In this document: piece after piece, positions 36,301 to 51,300 of the stretch
Position numbering within the stretch: position 1 is the first letter of the stretch
Layout: each line of letters opens with the position of its first letter
Assembly: GCA_015680685.1 (NCBI GenBank)
Contig: MNCI01021017.1
Coordinates: forward strand, 4,130 to 68,129
Reading direction: 5' to 3'
DNA length: 64,000 bases
Origin: Gnetum montanum
Lineage: Eukaryota; Streptophyta; Gnetopsida; Gnetales; Gnetaceae
The notes under the pieces: generated by a model
What the model was told of the DNA's origin: nothing
Seen by the model: the letters and a program-made list of their open reading frames with translations, nothing else
Databases searched by the model: none
Program-made: the position numbers and the translations under genes

Positions 36301-39300
36301 TCTAGCACATTGTTTCCAGTAACTTTCTTCCTTAGCATCAAGCTCCTGAAGTTCCCTCAATAAAATCTGTTCCTCCTTGTCCACCTCGTCCCCCTACTCC
36401 TGACGAGCCTGCAAGGAAGCTAATCATGCTAGCAACGTCGTCTACCTAGCCCAAAAGGAAAACCTCTCCTCAACCTTAGCTAACCTCAGAGCCTATTTAA
36501 GCCAATTAAGAGCCGTCTTCAAGAAGTCACATGGCTCTCTATTTGGATTATAGGCCGCCCAAATCCCCACCACCATCGGCCTAAGCCAAGGCTTTCCCAA
36601 CCAAGAGCACTAAAACCAAAATGGTGAGACATGTGGCCAAACCAATCTCCCCACCTAACAACAAAGGGATCAGTGATCTGATGCCATTCTCTCTTTCCCC
36701 ACCACTTGTATCTCGGATTCCAACACAATGTCTATACTAATCCAAACACGGTCAATCCGAGACAATACCTAACCTTTTCCTTTATGAAAATTGCTCTAGG
36801 TATACTTGCAATCAATGATCTCCAAATCAACTAAATCATGCTCTTGTAAAAAATCCAACAACTATGTATTCTTACTACGAGCCACTGGCGACAGCAGTCA
36901 TCCTATCCGACCTACTTCTGGTGCAATAGGGAAACCCCCACTCCCTGCCCGCTACACTTCTAGGATCTCAATCATTTTAGGAAATGAGGAACCCTAAATG
37001 ACCCCAACCCACTCACCTAACGACAACAATCCCATCCCCACAGCCTTCTGAGAAGGTATAGGAGCATCCTACCCCATCCTTCCACTCAAAGATGCTGGCC
37101 ACCACACACCAAACCCCAAATTCATAGATACCCTCCCTGAACCCTCAGCTATAGGTACAACCTTCCATCCCCTAGCTCCAACACCCATGACAATCTCTAA
37201 GGCCTTAGCCTGTCGTGCCAGACTCACTGATGTCGACGGAGCCCCCTGCTTCACCACTTGACCCCTTCTTCCGACTTGGGTCCACTCACCCTAACTCTTG
37301 TGGGATGGAACCTTTGGGTGGACCCTACAATCCACCATCGAATGACTCTTCCCACAAATCGCACAACCAGCAAACAAAATGCCACTAGGCACCGACTTAG
37401 CCATCGGCAAATTCTCATACTCAATTTGTATCTTTTCATTGCCCAATGACATAGCTAAGACCACCTCATTAACCCTATCCTCAGAGCCCAGCAACCTCCA
37501 CACACAAAAACAAGCATATCCCATTGGGCCCATCAACGCAGTGTACTTGTCAAACTTGACAAATTCCCCAAAAAGCCCAGCCAACGTTTTTGGAAATCCA
37601 ACATCCAGAACTCTAGGGTAAGGTCCAAAACTCTAATCCATATGGGTGCCCAAGCAAAGATGTCAGCATCTTGGTGGGCCCTTGGCCGCTAGGGCTCATG
37701 GGCCAACCCACAGGCCCCATAAAACCAAGGACCCCCTCTTTGTCTTCTTCCAACTGAAAAACAATAAAAAGCTTGTCATTCACCAAGCTACGAACCTGCA
37801 CATTCTCGAGTCCCCAACTCGTGCTAGCCCACCATCGTAAAAGATCCATCCAAGGACAACACCCTCATAAACGAACTTGCCAATAAGGCTGAGTTCCAAG
37901 GTACACAAACCCCCATCAAGTGGTTGGTCAATCTACAACCGCATCGTCCCTCCCTCCCACGAGCAAGCTACTATCCCGCCTTCCCCAAACTACCAACTAG
38001 TGCCACCAGGTGCCATCACTTCCATGCCCATCAAACCGTCCAACCTACTTTTACCCATAAAGTTTCATCCATACATGAAACTGGAATAAAGCAAATGTGT
38101 ATGGATACCCTGCCGCCAAGAGAAACAAAAAATTGATTGTTACAGATACATATCCGACAGAAGCTAATTATTTGATAAACACAAACCTGGTTTTCAGTTG
38201 GTGGCAAAGGTGAACTTTCTGAAGCACCACTTCCTAATATACCACCAACAAGGCGACCTGGCAACCCCAAGACGCCACGAACAACACCTTTGCCAGAAAC
38301 TTGCTGAGCAATGCCAATCCGCTGTTTCTCTTCATCAGAGAACCCCAACATACGTACCATCAGATCCAGCACCTATTTAATGTCAAGATAGTAACAGCAG
38401 AACTGTTTAGAAAACAGAACCGAGGAAGATGAAGAATTTATTGGAAACACTTAAAAAACAACTTCAATAGTATTTTATGTACTCCCAGTTAAATCTGTTC
38501 ATTCTGGTGTATGACCGCAGTGCTAATACTACCCGAAGACATTCTATGTGTAGAGAACCTACACTGTTTACAGTTAAAAAATTCCAAAGTGATCATTTTC
38601 GTTTGTTGGCATCACATATGGAAAAGAGGATATTAGATTATGGAAGGAACTTAATAAAAGTCTTATTACAAAATCATGGTATCACGATGACACTCAAGTA
38701 GAGAATGCAAATATGGTTATCTTAAAATGAACAGTGAATGCTGTAAAGAATGACAGAATTAGGAAAACAAACGTGTGATAAGAAATTCAGGGGCTCCCTA
38801 AACTGCTAAAAAAATTACATGTGCAAAAACACTTTAGTAATTCACGTACAATGCAATTGAAGACAGAAACCAAATAAAATATAGAATTGAGTAGTAAGAC
38901 TGTAGACAGACACTAACGGTGGACAAAACTCATAAAGTTTATCCCAAACAGATGGGGTCACGATGAGATCATGATGAAAAATCCACTAGATTTCTACACA
39001 AACCTCTTTGCTGTGTTGACGCTGGAAATATGTAACCAGTAGTTTGATCACAATGCGTCTGCAATCAGAAACAACATCAATTTATCATGTTAGAAACTTA
39101 GAGTTATCATATCCACCTGAATTATAAGAAAGGAATAATGCTCTGCTATTACATTTATTACTGTAATAATGTCAACCATGATAATCCCTTTTCAATATAT
39201 ATCGTCCAAGTTGTTATTAATCATTACCGAATTATTTTACTCTGTACATGTTTCATTACCTTTGATACAATCACGTAAAATGTGTGTAAACCGGCAACAC

Positions 39301-42300
39301 CAAGTAGGCATCCTCTACATAATTATCATTCATTGTAATACCAAAATATATTAATTCTAGTGGGTTATAACGTTTAACAGGGCTCAGACCATGACCAAAA
39401 AGTAACATCCCAAAAATACTTACATTTGGTATTAAGAACTAACAAAGAATACTTAATTAAAATTTGGTATCACAAAAAGCATATAATAGCTTTTCAACTT
39501 GATTGGCAACATAAACCAGCAACCCATATTTCAAAATGGCTCTTAAACATTCAATTATAAAAATATTGTGCGTATGATTTTCATCTACTAGAATGGATAA
39601 TTAGTTTCCAAAACTGTCCATTTCTTAATAGGTTATGACACTGAAATCAAGAGGACATCCAGTGCGATGCATATTACGATAAGTAAAATCTTTTACTAAG
39701 CTTGGAGACACCATCTTTGAAGAAGAGCTTGAAGAACATGCGAGAAAAAAAAAGTTTGAGCAGAGTTTTACGATAAGAATTTTGCAGCAAAGATGCAATG
39801 ATTCGCTAGATACGTGCATACCATGGTAGTTCCTGTTTGTCAGATTTGTTTCATGTGTTATCGGACAGGAGCCTCTTTCAACACTTGAAGAAACAAAAGA
39901 TAAGATAAACAAATAAAACTATTATTTGTCTTAATGATTTCTCAAATGCTTATAATTCGGTAATCAACGGCAATCTACGGAAAAGCTTTCATTAAATAGT
40001 AATATAATAGTTAGAATCGAAGTTTAGAATAGAATCAGTATGTATGTTCAAATTTTAACAATAATAAATGTAAAGCAAGGCTGCCCATTGTCAGCCAAGA
40101 TCTTTAGAATTTTAATAGATCATCTATAAACGAATCTTCTATATTTACAAAAGATGTTGCCTTAATCTCTAGGTCAGGTGAATTTTACAAATATTCCACA
40201 CAAAATTCCACTCACCCCTATCTCACTTTCACTGAAATAGTCAAGAAAGCACTGGACTTTCCACCGCCCAAGGAGCAGATTCGGCCAAACACACTTTGCC
40301 AATAACCGATCGCCATCAACCAACCCACATGAATTATAGAAAGAAGCACAATATGAAAAGGGTCAGTTAGAATCAATGCCATGAGAAAAATGATCATGGT
40401 ATATAGAACAGACAATAAAGAATACGACTATCATAGGAGACATTTAAACTTGCACATCGCAAACTTAGAAATTGGGATTGGAATAAAACAAGGACCATAA
40501 ACGGGTTTATGTGTTTTTGAGATAGCAAGAAACGGAAAAAATTGTTCTTGAAGACAACTTGATGAAATGGGAATAGACGTGTCCGTGGAATACAAAGCTC
40601 ATTAAATTTCAAGCACATTAAATGCATATGTAATCTTTGGAATTGAGAAGGGAAGGAAATCACCCATTTATTGAATGTACTCCAAGCAGGCCAAAGGTAA
40701 TACAAAGAATTCAATTGTGAGGCAGACTGGCCACACTTTATATCATAGGACAGAGGTTTGCCCAAGAACAATCATGCAATCCCATTGAGAATCGCAAGCA
40801 GAATCAAAGGAGAGAAATTCACAATTAATGCATGTGCAAGACCATAACCAATCAATGCATTAAATGTTTTATAACTGATTTTTCCCTATTTTTTGGAACA
40901 TGAACTTAAATATGATGATTTAAATATTACTGTAGGCTGATTAAGTGCATACTTATCATGATCATTATGAATGTCTATTGCCAACAGTCTTTTGTTAGTT
41001 TATATTTCTAACAAACAAGAGAGGTAGCAAGATTATTGAGCTATGGAGGGTCTATATTCAGTGGCTATCTAACAAAGAAATTCCTAGAGACAACGTTGAA
41101 GACACCGAAATAAACATATCAACAACTAGCTATATATATATACCTTTGAAATGAAGAAAGCCTTTATGAAGATGAAGAATGGTAAGCAACTGGACTAGGT
41201 GGTATCCCTACAGAGATATGTAAGTGTATGAGAGATATATGGATCATTTGGTTGACAAATTTATTTAACAAGATCAAGGAGTAAGGAAAATAGCAGATGA
41301 CTGAACAAGAAGCATTATAGTACCCATCTACAAAAACAAGGAAGACATTCAAGTCTATACAAAATATAGAGGCATCAAGCTTACGAGTTACACCACAAAG
41401 TTGCAGGAAAGAGTTATAAAGCACTGTTTACAGCAAGAATCAACTTCTTTAAGTCAAGAATCAACTGTTTCTGAGAATCAGTTTGGTTTCATGCCTAAAA
41501 GATCAAGTACAGAAGTTATCATTTTGTTAAGATAGTTGATGGAGAAATTTAGATGTAGGAGGAGAAATCTAAGTATGATTTTCATTAACTTCAAAAAAGC
41601 TTATGATAGAGTTCCCCAAAAGATTATTTGGAGGCCGTTAACAGCTATTCAAAACATGTAGAATGGTGCAGCCACCCATGTTTGCACCATCTATGCAAAG
41701 ACTACAGACCTTGTGAAGTTAGGGCTACACCAAAAATCAGCTCAAAAGCCTTTTTTTTTTTTTTGGCCGTTATTATGGAGGAGCTGGCCAAACAAATCCA
41801 AGATGTTATCCCTTAGTGTATGCTCTTTGCTAATGATATTGTTTTGGTGTATAAATTTAAGGAAGTCTTGGTCATGAAAATGGAGATTTGAAGAAACAAC
41901 CTAAATCCAGAAGGTTAAGGATTAGTTGAAGTAGAACAGAATACATTGAATGCATTTTTAGTGGAAAAGCAAGTAATGAAGATATGAATATTAGAATTCA
42001 AAACCAAGAAGTTACTCAATGTAAGCAGTTTCGATACTTGGGATCACTTGTTCAAATGGATGGTGAGATTAACAATAATATGATAAACAGAATTGAAGCA
42101 AAATGAATGAAATGGACGAAAGCTAGTGAATTGCATTGTGATAGGAGAATCTTTGCTAGGTTGAAGGAAAAGTCATATAGCAATGCTATTAGACCTGCAA
42201 TCATTTATGATGTGGGATGTTGGCCTATCAAAAAGCATCAAGCTCAACACATACAGGTGATAGAGATGCAAGTGCTACGGTAAATGTTGGATGTGAGTAC

Positions 42301-45300
42301 AAAAGATTGAATCAACAAGTCAGCAACTCACTTATTATGGAAAGTTTAGGAGTAGTATCCATTGATGAGAAGATTAAGGAAAGTCATCTCAGATGATTTG
42401 GTCATGTACCAAGAATACTAGAGAATGCACCTATTAAAAGACAATGTTTTATTAAAATAACGAAGAGGTAGACAAACATACATGATCTGCAAAATAAAGA
42501 AAAACATCCGAGATTCAGGTATTATTGCTTTATTTGGCTCTTAATAAAAGTGAATGGTGAAAAGAATTTATATCATTGATCCCACATAGTTGGAATAAGG
42601 CTAAGATGATGGTGATGATGGACAAGAGATGTAGCAAACAATATGTATTGGGTATTTTTTCTTAATGGAAGGGCGACATGGGCACTAGAACTAGATATGT
42701 ACCCCCAAGACATATAGCTAACACAAAATTTTCATAGAAGTCAAGCAAACACTATGTTTGACTCACATGGCCAATTGTCTATTGCAAACAATGCATACAA
42801 ATGTAGCTTGATTGATCTATCATCCACAAAGAAGAAGAATAATAATAAATTTCTCTAGTCTACAACTGTGTGGTACCTGTAATGGCTTGAGGATAAGAAA
42901 AATGAAAATATCTAGCTATATCTAACATGATTTGGGTTTCTTTTAAGTTCTACCCCTAAGAAACAAGGGGTTGTCCGCCATTATTTTTTTTACTATACTT
43001 TTCAGATGTTATGCAACTCAGTACCCTAGATTCAATGGCCCTGTATATAAAGCAACTGCAAACTCATTAACATTTATAAAGTTTTAGATGCATCAGTAGA
43101 AAAGGTGTTTGATGACTAGTCTATCAGGGCATCAAAAGCCAAAGGTTTGTTGATCAATAGCTAATGAACAAGAAGCTAGAGAAAGATATCCAAATATTGG
43201 AACGCCACCCAAAAAAAAAAAGAAAAAAAAAAGTTTATTGATAAAGACTTTTCATTTGCATCCTACAAGTTAAAATTTTAGTCCTAATGGGTTTACTGAA
43301 ACATAAAGAAATGAAACCCAAAAAAAATTGAATGAAACTAAAAGTTGTTCGATAGATACCTAGGATTTGGGACTCCCTAAGAATATAATAAATCTATCTA
43401 GTTTCAGCTTCATTAAAAATAGAGGAACATCGGATGAGGGAAAACAGGGCCACAGCAAAAGAAAATTCAGATGAACATAACCTTATAGCCCAAAAATAGT
43501 CTTTGCTCACCTGCTAAGTTACTAGCATCTACCGTTAAAGAACTCTAATCCCTACACAGCAATAGTCTCATCAAATAGCCTGTGTACCATAGAATTGCTG
43601 CAAAAAAGTTGGTACTTATGCTTTGTGACCTGTGTACCATAGAATTGGTTTGTTATCAAATAACCTGTATACCCAAAGTTAGCTGTATTTAGTATTTCTA
43701 ATACTTTGTTGCCTGATATCAATTTTGGTGAATCGCGTGTATGGATCATGGACTCTGTTGCTTCCTTAAATGTTTGGCCATCTAGGCTTATTTCAAGACA
43801 TCCAGTGCTTATGTTCATCTTTGATATGATCATCCTTGCAAAATTCAATAAGCTGGCAGCAATTATCAAGATTAAAGATGGATCAAGCTGATGCTGGTGA
43901 ACATTAGGCATGTTCTGGATTTAAAGCATCAGATGCCCTGGGTTTGCTAGAAATTTTGATTCTCTTGTATTGTATTATCAAGTCAAAACATAAGAATAAA
44001 GCTATTTATATAGCCATTTTTATCACCGTTGATTCTACTTGTGTTTGTCATGCTAATTAGATGATCATTCGATACTAAACAAGATCAAATCATGCAATTC
44101 ACATGCACGAATCTATTATACAAATGAATAAAGACGTAAGACAAATATTCTTAGAAATACAGCAAGAGAAATATCTTTGGAAAGAGAACAGTAAAACACG
44201 AAATTGAGAATCAGATTTTAAAGCAAACATTTACAGTTGAAGAATTGCCACCTGTCTACAAGGTAATCAGAATCCGAGGACATCCTACTAAGTCGTGTCA
44301 TACTTTGCTCCAATGCAAAACGCAGCCTCACAATCTCATTTTCTAAACCTTCACTTCTCTGTTGCTTTTCAACAAGCATCCTCTCTGAAATTGCTAGTTT
44401 CTCTGATAATTCATCTTTTTCTTTGTTCTTTAACTCAAGCGCGCAGTTCATTTGCTGCAGTGAAACAATCAGCATGAACATTCAGAATCCTTCACCATGT
44501 TAAAATCAAAACTGCTAGAGAATCACACCAGTAAGCAAACTGGGCCAAGGAACAGAAATGAAATATTTGAAAAGCCATCTGAAATCCTAAAAAAGAAAGT
44601 AGAAGCACAACATTGCATTTCATTTTATCGGTTAAATTCATGTGTCAGGCTAAATACACTCAAAATTTTAGGTACATTATATTCCAAAAAACTATGTTTG
44701 GTAATTGATCTTTGCATGGGGTGGTCCTAAGGCAGAGTTTCATCAGAGTCGTACTCCCAGAAAAAATTTTATGTTCCAATAATTCCAGATTTTTATGTTC
44801 ATCAGAGGTTACGAATGCATGCAAGACCTTATGGCACCACACGATATGCTGCTTATGCACTACTAAAATAATAATAAGAAAGGTTCCATATGCATCTAGC
44901 CTTGCTCCAACAAGTCAACGTTCATTCCCAAACTCAATGAAATACACACTCTGCTGCTCCCCTTTCACACATTTCCAAACCATCTGAAACATAGTTTTAG
45001 GGTAAGTTATTACATCTCAAATACTGCTAAAGAAACTGAGAAGCTTTATCCACAGATATAAACTATGCTTCTCGATGCCTTTGCTTTATACCATTACAAA
45101 AAAATCTCCCCGTTTCTTATAATCCATGCAACGCTAAGAACACCTAGAACCTAGGGAACTTAGATATAGGACCAAGACACTTTTAAAAGCCATGTGTTTT
45201 CGTATAGCATATTCCCACTTCTCATTTGTAAGCCAAGGACTTGCCAACTTTCCATCTCACAGCAACCCTCTAAATCACACTACCAAATCCAAATTGGGAT

Positions 45301-48300
45301 CAAGGTTTTCATTACAAATGCATTTTCAACCAATATCCCATGAATTCTTCATAATTTTTTAATCAAAAGAATCAGATTACAGTTTGAATTTAAATCATGA
45401 TTCCAGAAGCAAATTGGAAAAAAGATTTGTATTAAATATGCATTTTAGGACAACATCCCATGAGCTCTGTTAAAATGAAGCAAAATTTTTTGTACATTAA
45501 AAAGGCGTTTTTTTGTTATTTTAAAAGATGATGTCCTTTATAATACTAAAGTTATTCTTGCAATGTTACCTTTATGTTATAAAGAGTAATCTAAAAGGTT
45601 CTACACAAACATGAAAAAGTAAATTCAAGAGGTTCTAAAAGGATGTAGAAACCCTTATGAGAGAGCCATAAAGGAATTTTAGTTGTATATGTTTGATGGC
45701 TTGGATGGCTGTTATACCTAAAGATTGGTTTGCCCAGTTCTGCTTTAATACAAGAACTCTACACTACTTTCCTATAGTTTTTCCCTTTGGAAGTCATAAA
45801 TCCTAATGTGTTGTTTCTCATTTTTTTTTTTTTTTCATTTTACCTTTTGTAGTTTTCTTTTAGTGATATTTACAAGTAGTACTAATAGGGCTGTAACCAA
45901 TAAGCAATGGAGTATTTGCAAAGCACAAACAGGTTGGTAAGCACAGAAAATTAGGGTGTTTTAGAGATTCTTATGAGGAACATTCTCTACTAGGAGTACG
46001 ATATTGTATTGCAAACAAAGGATAAGGCAAACGCTACTTCTAGGTTATCTAATCTAGATTGGTTGAAGAAATATTGAAATGAAGAATGGAAATGATAGAA
46101 AGACACTTTCTTTGATAAGACTCTGTTTGGGCAATGGGATTCTTCATTCTCAGTTCAGTTTTTCAATGCATAAACACGCCCAGCACACCCCTATTTGCCC
46201 AAGGACTAACAGAAGCAAAAAAACCTAAGGGGCCCCCATAACCTAAGAAATGTTGGCTTACGCCATTGATAAATTGACAAAATTTAAAAAACATCACTAG
46301 TGAAAGGTATGGCAACATAATCATAAATACATTTCCTCTGGCATCCCTAGGGTGATCTTGTAGTTCCTACGAAGTGGAGACAATGGGGTCAGTCCATGGC
46401 ATGGCTTTTTCTTTTGCCACAACAATGATCCATCTATCCTTATTAAGAACCAATCTTGCAGCTCCCCTCTGTAAAACAATTTGGCCATCTGATTTTGGGG
46501 TCCATAAAAATTTGTAGTTCAAAGGTCTATGGTACCATCATAAATAGTGTGTACCTAGTTTGTAGCATAGACCTCTGTGATTCTATTCTTTGAAAACATG
46601 GTAAGGCATTCTGCGATTCCCCTAGAGAAAACAAAGTAAGAGTTCCAACCGTTTCAAAGGAAGAAATGTTTGTGGGCTTCATAAATCATGGCTTTATGCA
46701 TCATCAGCATATCACAAGTACCTTATTTAACAAAACTACTTAGGATATCTCTTTTATAGAAGGTAACATACCCTTTGCAATTTCATGAAAGAGTCTCCAT
46801 GATTTACTCTTCAACCACTTATGGTAGAACTCCTTGAGGGTTCCCTAGCATCCCAATTCAATATTCTTTTGAATGTCCTACAAGCATGGCACAAAGGTTG
46901 TTGCCTGCCCAACCATTCTCTTTTCCTTCATTGTAAAACCATCAGTGGTTAATAGTGGGAAGCTTTCAAAATTTGGTGCTTGACCTCATAGGGAACCAGC
47001 AAGGGACCCCAAATAGAGAAGCAAAACCCCATGTAGGGGTCATCTAAAGCCCAAGAGCAGGAACTCCTCCAACAAAATGAACAATCACTCTGGACAACTA
47101 ATAGAGGTCACACAAGTTTTAACCAATGGGATTTATCATACAAAATGCAGTGTGATCCATTCATAAGCTTCAAAGACGATGTTGAGTAGATTGCCAAGAA
47201 CACTCATGTATATCGTTGCATTAAACAATTATAAAAGAGATTATAATACATATAATACAAAAGGAAAACCTGTGTTGCCACGGTGAGAAATAAAAAGAAT
47301 GTTTATAATTTTGTACTTTATAACTTTTTATGAATTTTATTAATATAAGAACAAAACAATAATAAACACACATGCATCACAATCCCTCATGGGGACAGGT
47401 GCAATGCTTGTATCACAATCCCTCTTGGAGACAAGCGCAACACCACACATGAAAAGCAATTAATGGCTCTTCGTCACAACCTCGAAGAACCAATGCCATG
47501 ATGTATAGTTATGACCTCCTTGGATAAGAAACAAATCATCATAGCTTGATAAAATAGAAATTAAATAAATATTTGTAATGTTTTAATGTTTAAGGCATGA
47601 ACAGTAGCATAAGGGAAAACCATGAGCTTTATTCACCACGCAAACACTATACTCCACATTGACCAAATGGTTCAGGGCTATAAAAGCAAGGTAGCACTCT
47701 GATAAAGTCTAACAACACTTGTAAAGCAATGACTCAAAATACACACAACAAGAAAAGGAATCAACTCACCCAAAAAAGAAAGAGGTCTTCACGCAAACCA
47801 AACACCAAAAGCCAAAAATGAAATGTCTAAGTTATAAATAATGTATGTGAAAGCTCATCTTGGGTATTTACAGTTTTTGCAATGTAATGGTGGACGTTTG
47901 TCACTGCCCAAGAGTCTACAAAGATCTTTCAATGCAGCCCTAACTAATCAAATCATAGTTTCCGCACTTGGGCCCAAACCTAGCCAAGCAAGGGCCCTAC
48001 CAAGAAACAAGGCTCGATTCTAGATGAAACCTGAAATCCAAAGGGTCATGTCAAAAGAACCTAAAGGCACCCAAACAAGGTTGAAAAAATACTAAGGAGC
48101 TTGGGAAATGGACAAAACCCAAACACATGATACACTAGGCAAGGAAGCATACCTGGGAGACGCAAACCATAACCAAACACACTAAGACAACAAACATAAG
48201 ATTCGTGAAACACTTCCCAGGTCCAAGGCTTATAATCGATTTACAAATTGCCACTGAACATCAAATCAACAACCCAAACTTTAACAAGGCATTATGTCAA

Positions 48301-51300
48301 GAGAATCAGATACAACAATGACCTTAGGATCCCTAAAACCCCACCAAAGTTAGCAATCCTCAGCCACCGATATGGATCTTCTATGTAAGGCCAACACCCA
48401 CATCTGTACGAACCTCACAACTAGGTTTAACATCAAAATCTAACAAGACCTAAAAGCGAGTTGTGTAAGGTACCCACAAAGCCAACACCTATCGATGGTC
48501 CTTGCCTTAGCACAATAGCCAATTTTGGCATTTGAGCAACCAAATTCCCAAAGACCATGGAAGCCAAACCAAATCCCCTAAGAAACCCTCTTGGCTGGCA
48601 ATAAACAAACGTAATTCCTCCCCTCCCACAAGGAGGGTGGCCCTTGATTGAGAAGGCTATTTTCGCCTTTGTTTTTGCACCTATGATTCCTCAATTAGTT
48701 CAGTTTTCCACAAATCACATCCACTCCTCTAGGCTGCCAAAGTCCCCTATCCAATTGTGGAACCAATAAAAGGAAGCATACCTGTAGAAACCCACTCCCA
48801 AACCTAGGCCAGAACATTCTCAAACTCAACCATAAGGGTTTCAACTCTAAAAATAGTTTCCATCTAAATCTCAATAACCAAATCTGTCATTTTTAGCAAC
48901 ACGACACATAGAAAATAGGCAACCCATAAAACTTGATCCAAATGGGAGCTCGATCAAACAAATCAGGGTCCTGATGGGCTTAAAGCAAAAACCATAAAGC
49001 AACAAATCCCTTGCTAAGGCCTAAATCTCAACCAAAACTTTTAAAGAGGAGGCCACCCACCTCACCCACTGCTCTAGTCATGAGAGAGGTCTAGAAGAAA
49101 AATTTCCCTACCAAGCATCTTGTAAAAACATCTTCCTCTTCTACTATTAGAGAATTTGCCACTTTAATTTGAAGCTTACCATTTATCCAAATGGCATCCT
49201 CAATACCTCCATCTCTCAGTGACTAGTCCAACGATTTCCTAGCTATCCCTACCCTCTTAGGAGCCGCTTTTATGTTCCCCAAGGTGGGATGCTAGAAAGA
49301 AGTCCCCCACAATCTGCAACCTAGAACCAAAGCATCCTACATGTTACATGCCTACCCAAATGTCACACTCCTCTTTGAACTACACCCTATGCTTGGCCTC
49401 CTACCCTGCACCCTTAATCTCATCATGTACATGCTCACCTTGTCACAAAGTACTCTTCAACTCAACCCTCATAGTTCATCATGCCTATCCTCCCTATCCT
49501 TGAATGTATGTTCCTCACCCTATCAATGCATAAACTTTAGCAAATTCTGAAGCAAGGGTGTATCCAAAGAACAATTACTTAAAGAAATGACTTTGGAACT
49601 GGGACTATTTTGCACATATTATTTAGGGACAAATAGAAACCTACATTTAGAAAATTGGAGAGGATTTTTTTTAAACAAAAGGTTGGGCAATGTATTATGT
49701 ACCGAATAATTAGAGGAGCAAAGGTAACCAAATAGGACCCATTGTATTCCCATACTCCCCAATAACCTACAGCAAAGTCCCCTAACAAATCTATAGTACG
49801 AACAACTAAATTTAAAAAAGGATGGGATTTACAACTGCATATAAGCCTCTTCTAATTATATACCTATCCACGATCATATGCTCTACTTCCGATCTAATAC
49901 AATTGGTTGCCTCCTGAAACCTCTAGAATTGTCGTTGCCGTTTTTTTTTTTTTTTTTTTTTTGGGGGAGTCCATATACTACTGAGGAGATACTAGTTAAA
50001 TTGTAATAGAACTGTTTAGAGAGGACCACGTAGAGACTGTTCTGTATAAGCGTCAAAAAGATAAATACTATAGCATAATGCAATTATGAGATAGATTTGT
50101 TGGGTGTATGTAACCCATTGATTTTGCACATAACTTTCACAGTTTCTAGAAAATAAGCCTACTGTCAAAAAGAAAATCAAACACTCAAGAGATGTTACCT
50201 ACCTTCAGATGTTCATACAGTTTTAAAATTTCATCTTTTGCACCAGCCAATTCACTATAAACACGTTCCTGAAACAATGGAAAATGAACTTATAAGATTT
50301 TTATGTATCTAATTAAAATTTCCAAACGTATTTATCAATTATCTGCAGCATAACCTTTGCTTCAATCTCAGCAAAGTATTGACCCAAAACCGTCTGTAGA
50401 TTTTGTAATTCAACATTTTTCGCTTCCAGTGCACTAAGACATCCTGCAAGCTTCTGCTGGAGCTCAGATATCATTTCATTTGCTCTTTGCAATTCATCGG
50501 CGCTAACTCTCTTTGCTTCCTCTTGGCCTGCTATAGCATAGGCAAGAGATCTCTCAATCTGAAGGATGTGTTTGGTTTTATCATCTAACTCTGTTTGAAG
50601 TGCAGCTATACGTTCACTATCCTGGTCCATTTTCTCTGTATCCTCTTTCTCCTGCACCGGGGAAAAATGAAGTAACAAATATTTGAAAGAAATAATGCAC
50701 TATGCTCCTTCAGTTTAAAATAATACAAAAGCCTCTTAGTTTCTAGGTAAACTCTACTGTGAGACTGAAGAAATAGCAACCTGATTTTGTTTTCTGTTCG
50801 TAGCTTAACTATAGATATGACACGCCAATAACAGAAATATATAATATCAATGAAAAATAGACAAGATATTAAATACTTACAAGCATAGTGAAAATCCAAT
50901 ATTGTTAAGAGTATAGTCCACACCTTATCTAGAATATGTTGTCTGAGCCTTGACAGATCTCGTAAAGCTTTGTCTCTCTCTTTGCAAGCATTCTTTAAAC
51001 TTTGTTCTAACTCTGCAATCTTCAACTTATGAGACTCCCTGAGTGAACCCCCATTTTCATTTGATAAATTTATCTGCTAAATAAGCTAGCATTACCTAAG
51101 CAAACATTCTTCATCATGATTAAAAATATAATAGATATACATGCAAATCAAAACAAACTCAGGAAGAATCATTACGAAATATCAAGATAACATAAGGTTA
51201 ATCCTGAAAAACGATGCACAAAAGCAGATGGCTCAATGGCTCTCCACTGCATTGCCAATCAACTATCTAGGAAAAAATTGATATAGAACTAATCCACAAA

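Noticed and set aside
49941-49962. T-run as a transcription terminator of a Pol III gene
   Set aside because: No A/B boxes or tRNA-like fold seen upstream; more likely the reverse of a poly(A) tail.
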